Assembly: GCA_024636135.1 (NCBI GenBank)
Contig: JAGXHP010000154.1
Span: 1-8,912, forward strand
Direction of reading: 5' to 3'
Source of the DNA: Chloroflexota bacterium
GTDB taxonomy: Bacteria > Chloroflexota > Limnocylindria > QHBO01
Length of the DNA: 8,912 nt
Shown: piece after piece, positions 6,366 through 8,912 of the stretch
Layout of the letters: each line of letters opens with the position of its first letter
Numbering within the stretch: the first letter of the stretch is position 1
Translations under genes and position numbers: made by a program
The notes under the pieces: generated by a model
What the model was told of the DNA's origin: nothing
Seen by the model: the letters and a program-made list of their open reading frames with translations, nothing else
The model's database searches: none

Positions 6366-7588
6366 GGGCGGTCGCTTGCCAGCTCCAGCAACGATGGCCC
6401 GCTGCCCGGCTTCGCGTTGAGCATGCCGCCAAGGTCCACGTGGCTCCGATTCACGAGCAACGACAGCGTCACGTTCGACTCCGGCAGGTAGACGAGCAAC
6501 GTCGTGTAGGTGTTCAGGAGGCCGGTGTGCCCGTAGCCCACGGCGCCGGGGAGCTCGATGCGCTGCACGCCGAAGCCGTAGTCGTGGTGGTTGAGCTCGG
6601 TCATCGCGTGCCGCGTCGGCGCCCGGAGCAGCTGATCGCCGAACAGCGCGTCACCCCAGCGGGCGAGGTCGCCAGCGGATGCGCTCATGGCACCTGACGC
6701 CCAGAAGATCGTTGCCCAGGCCGGGGTCAGCGGTCCGTCGTCGTCGCCGGTCAGCACCCGCGTGTGATCGAGAGCCAGGGGCCGCATGAAGCGGCGTGAG
6801 AGCTCATCGGACAGCGACGCTCCGGACAGACGCTCGATGACGAGTCCCAGCAGGAAGTAGTTCGTGTTGGCGTACGCCCAGCCATCGCCCGGCTTGTACC
6901 ACGGCGCATGGATGGTCGCGAGGACCTGGGCAGGCGTCCACGCCACCTCGGGATGCTCCTCGAGGCCCCGCCGCGTCGTGTCGTTGAAGACGTCCGCCAA
7001 CCCGCTGGTGTGGTCGAGAAGCTGGCGGATCGTGACACCTTGAGCCACCGACGCCATGGCCGGCAGGTGCGTGGCGAGCTTGTCGTCGAGGCCGATGCGT
7101 CCCTCGTCCACGAGCTGCAGGATCGCCGCTGCGACGAAGGTCTTGGTCACCGAGCCGATGACCAGCGCGTCGTCAGGACCGAGCGGAGTGGTCGCGTCCC
7201 GGTTGCGCCCGGCAGATCCGCTCCACAGGACGACCCCGTCGCGGACGGCCGCGAACGCGATGCCGTGAGCGCCGGCGGCCGTCCGCGCCGCCTCGAGCGC
7301 CGGGCCATACCGCGCGTCCGGGGCGGCGACCTCCGCCGCAGGTGTCGCCGGAAGAGAGGCGTCCGGCTTGATCGGGCGCGTGCCCCGGCCGGTCTCGCGG
7401 ATATCGAGCAGGTCGATCGGCACGGGACCAGCGCGGTGCGGCTCTCCGGCATTCAGCGGAGCGAGCGTCAGATCCGGCGAGAGGAGGACCAGGAGCGACA
7501 GCATGAGTCCCGTCGCGGGTGCACGAAGTCGGGGGAGCCGCCATCGGCGCCGCCCCCTTCGGTTCCTGACTGCTCGGGCCTGGTGCAT
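6362..7588 (-). CDS. Exported serine hydrolase, class C beta-lactamase/DD-peptidase fold
   Basis: The ATG at 7588 has GAGG at 7594-7597 with 5-base spacing; in-frame ATGs at 7621 and 7666 lack a comparable site. The product is 408 residues. An Arg-rich N-terminus (RNRRGRRRWRLPRLR) leads to a hydrophobic segment at about 24-45 (TGLMLSLLVLLSP), so it is either secreted or anchored with its catalytic domain outside. The catalytic motifs are S146-V-T-K149 (SxxK), Y239-A-N241 (YxN) and H354-T-G356 (the KTG-box equivalent), plus LLDHTSGL at about 191-198, which is typical of the beta-lactamase/EstB/AmpH-like group. Such enzymes may be esterases, D-amino-peptidases or penicillin-binding hydrolases; the motifs alone do not make this a beta-lactamase or indicate antibiotic resistance. 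It is divergent from the MFS gene and convergent with the DUF885 gene. Confidence 0.93.
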   Translation of the reverse strand: MHQARAVRNRRGRRRWRLPRLRAPATGLMLSLLVLLSPDLTLAPLNAGEPHRAGPVPIDLLDIRETGRGTRPIKPDASLPATPAAEVAAPDARYGPALEAARTAAGAHGIAFAAVRDGVVLWSGSAGRNRDATTPLGPDDALVIGSVTKTFVAAAILQLVDEGRIGLDDKLATHLPAMASVAQGVTIRQLLDHTSGLADVFNDTTRRGLEEHPEVAWTPAQVLATIHAPWYKPGDGWAYANTNYFLLGLVIERLSGASLSDELSRRFMRPLALDHTRVLTGDDDGPLTPAWATIFWASGAMSASAGDLARWGDALFGDQLLRAPTRHAMTELNHHDYGFGVQRIELPGAVGYGHTGLLNTYTTLLVYLPESNVTLSLLVNRSHVDLGGMLNAKPGSGPSLLELASDRP

Positions 7589-7593
7589 TGAAT

Positions 7594-7597
7594 CCTC
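7594..7597 (-). promoter_or_regulatory. Shine-Dalgarno site that sets the serine hydrolase start
   Basis: On the minus strand GAGG lies 5 bases before the ATG at 7588. It favours this start over the two longer in-frame options, and it places the exported-protein leader close to the N-terminus. Confidence 0.6.
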
Positions 7598-7650
7598 GTT
7601 GCCGCGCGCATCATCGCTCATTCGCGCCGCGGTTCTCAACTTCCGACGAC

Positions 7651-7679
7651 TTGCCGCGCACCCCAAATGTTGTTAGCAT
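7651..7679 (+). promoter_or_regulatory. Candidate promoter for the MFS transporter
   Basis: TTGCCG (7651-7656) and TAGCAT (7674-7679) are separated by 17 bases and point at the transporter. Each matches the housekeeping consensus at about 4 of 6 positions. The -10 box lies inside the inverted repeat at 7672-7686. Confidence 0.45.
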
Positions 7680-7686
7680 TGCTAAC
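7672..7686. promoter_or_regulatory. Inverted-repeat operator in the hydrolase/MFS gap
   Basis: GTTAGC-ATT-GCTAAC is a perfect 6-bp inverted repeat with a 3-base centre. It is AT-rich within a GC-rich region and overlaps the candidate -10 box of the transporter, the usual placement for a repressor site. It lies 84 bases upstream of the serine hydrolase ATG, so it could serve both genes. TetR, MarR and PadR proteins use sites of this size, but no regulator gene is visible in the window. Confidence 0.55.
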
Positions 7687-7720
7687 TAGTGACGATTCCC
7701 CGGCTCTTCCCGCGTGCTGG

Positions 7721-7743
7721 ACGCCGCCCCGATCGGGCGGCGT
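7721..7743 (+). other. 9-bp hairpin directly before the MFS start codon
   Basis: ACGCCGCCC (7721-7729) pairs perfectly with GGGCGGCGT (7735-7743) around the 5-nt loop CGATC. It ends 2 bases before the ATG at 7746. In the mRNA it would hide the ribosome-binding region for that ATG. If translation instead begins at the GTG at 7689, the hairpin lies inside the coding region. Confidence 0.5.
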
Positions 7744-7745
7744 CG

Positions 7746-8912
7746 ATGCCGCGCGCCCGCGGCGCCGCCGTGGCGCGTGGCTTCAGTGCCATGCGCCATC
7801 GCAACTACCGGACGTACTGGTTCGGGCAGATCGGCAGCCTGGTCGGGACGTGGATGCAGTCGGTGGCGCAACCGTGGCTCGTCCTCGAGCTCGGCGGGTC
7901 TCCGCTCCAGCTCGGAGCCGTCCTGGCCCTGATGTTCGCCCCGTCCATGTTCCTGGCACCGCTCGGCGGGGTGATCGCCGATCGGGTGGACAAGCGTCGG
8001 GTGCTCATGGTCGTCAACGCGGTGGCGCTGGTCCAGGCCAGCCTGCTCTTCGTCCTGGCCGCGACCGGCGTGGTCGAGATCTGGCATATCTACGTGCTGG
8101 CCCTGCTGCTCGGCTTCGTGAGCGCCATCGAGATGCCGGTGCGTCAGTCGTTCGTGGCAGAGCTCGTTCCGGCCGATGACCTGGTCAATGCCATCGCCCT
8201 GAACTCGACGAGCTTCAACCTGTCGCGTGTCATCGGCCCAGCCATCGCCGGCCTGACGATCGCGGCGTTCGGGGTGGCCATCAACTTCGGTATCAACGCC
8301 ATCAGCTACCTGTCGGTGCTCATCTCGCTGTGGATGCTCGACGGCAGTGCGCTGCGCCGGCTCGAGCGACCCGTTGCCTTTCCGTCGATTCGGTCAAGCC
8401 TGACCGAGGGCGTCCGCTACGCGATCGCGACGCCGACCGTGCTGTGGCCGTTGATCATGCTCGGCGGCATGGCGATGTTCGCCATGAACTTCCAGACGCT
8501 GCTGCCGATCTTCACGCGGGACGCCCTGGCGCTCGATTCGGGGGGCTACGGCGCGCTCTTCGCCGCGATGGGCGCCGGATCGCTCGTGGGATCGCTCATC
8601 CTGGCCTTCATCACCAGCCAGCGACCAATGCTGACGCTGATCATCGGCGGGGGAGCCGCGTTCCTGGCGCTCGAGCTCGCCCTCGGATTCGTGCGCAGCC
8701 CCCTTGCGGCCTTCGCGCTGGTGGCCGGCATCGGTTTGGCCTCGATGCTCATGGTGAACACGATCAACGTCACGATCCAGAACAGCGTCCCGGACGCCCT
8801 GCGCGGACGCGTCATGTCGCTCTACGTGACCGTGTTCGCCGGGACGGCTCCCATCGGCGGGCTGCTGGCCGGGGCGCTTGCCGAGTCGCTCGGCGCCGCG
8901 GCCGCGATCAGC
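7746..8912 (+). CDS. MFS transporter, EntS/DUF894-like exporter, 3' end cut off
   Basis: The frame runs to the window edge with no stop; 389 residues are visible, and typical members have about 400-430, so only the C-terminal tail is missing. Hydrophobic helices run throughout, consistent with a 12-helix major facilitator. Landmarks are the N-terminal RHRNYRTYWFGQIGSLVGTWMQ at about 17-38, the motif-A loop GGVIADRVDKRRVL at about 74-87 between helices 2 and 3, PVRQSFVAELV at about 131-141, NLSRVIGPAIAG at about 158-169, and NSVPDALRGRVMSLYV at about 346-361. The last is characteristic of the MFS_3 group that contains the enterobactin exporter EntS. These proteins export small molecules by proton exchange; the substrate is unknown. 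The start is uncertain: ATG 7746, GTG 7689 (possibly leaderless) and ATG 7791 are all in frame, and 7746 best fits the usual N-terminal length. Confidence 0.9.
   Translation, partial: MPRARGAAVARGFSAMRHRNYRTYWFGQIGSLVGTWMQSVAQPWLVLELGGSPLQLGAVLALMFAPSMFLAPLGGVIADRVDKRRVLMVVNAVALVQASLLFVLAATGVVEIWHIYVLALLLGFVSAIEMPVRQSFVAELVPADDLVNAIALNSTSFNLSRVIGPAIAGLTIAAFGVAINFGINAISYLSVLISLWMLDGSALRRLERPVAFPSIRSSLTEGVRYAIATPTVLWPLIMLGGMAMFAMNFQTLLPIFTRDALALDSGGYGALFAAMGAGSLVGSLILAFITSQRPMLTLIIGGGAAFLALELALGFVRSPLAAFALVAGIGLASMLMVNTINVTIQNSVPDALRGRVMSLYVTVFAGTAPIGGLLAGALAESLGAAAAIS

Noticed and set aside
1..8912. CRISPR array, insertion sequence or integrase
   Set aside because: I saw no spaced direct repeats, terminal inverted repeats, transposase or recombinase motifs.

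Overview
The window is high-GC bacterial chromosome with short intergenic gaps and no plasmid, phage, IS or CRISPR signature. Gene types, the ECF sigma plus single-pass partner pair, and GTG starts fit a soil or freshwater Chloroflexota lineage (Limnocylindria/Ellin6529-like) or, less likely, a high-GC actinobacterium. That placement is inferred from protein style only.

Layout, left to right. 2-523 (+) is the 3' part of a gene for a probably exported protein of unknown function, followed by a strong hairpin terminator. 695-1243 (+) encodes an ECF sigma factor. Its TGA overlaps the ATG of 1240-2109 (+), a single-pass membrane protein that is probably the cognate anti-sigma/sensor. 2210-3829 (+) encodes an exported amidase-signature enzyme that closely resembles bacterial peptide amidase. 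3830-4103 holds no intact gene: it has a cluster of alternating GATCGG/CCGATC hairpin arms, then what looks like the first 21 codons of a second, truncated ECF sigma gene. 4104-4622 (-) is a short nitroreductase-family flavoprotein, divergent from 4695-6365 (+), a DUF885-type predicted metallohydrolase. The latter converges on 6362-7588 (-), an exported class C beta-lactamase-fold serine hydrolase; the two genes share one CTAG as both stop codons. 7746-8912 (+, cut by the window end) is an MFS exporter divergent from the hydrolase. The gap between them holds a perfect inverted repeat (GTTAGC-ATT-GCTAAC) overlapping a plausible -10 box, and a 9-bp hairpin just before the exporter ATG.

How the genes may work together. 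Three of the eight genes encode peptide- or amide-bond-type hydrolases (amidase, DUF885, serine hydrolase), two of them exported, so the region leans towards extracytoplasmic peptide or amide turnover. The sigma/anti-sigma pair lies directly upstream of the exported amidase on the same strand and could control it, but a 100-bp gap and the lack of a recognisable shared promoter leave that open. I see no clear new multi-gene system. The most unusual items are the truncated sigma gene with its leader, the exporter operator/hairpin region, and the sigma partner without a standard zinc anti-sigma motif.
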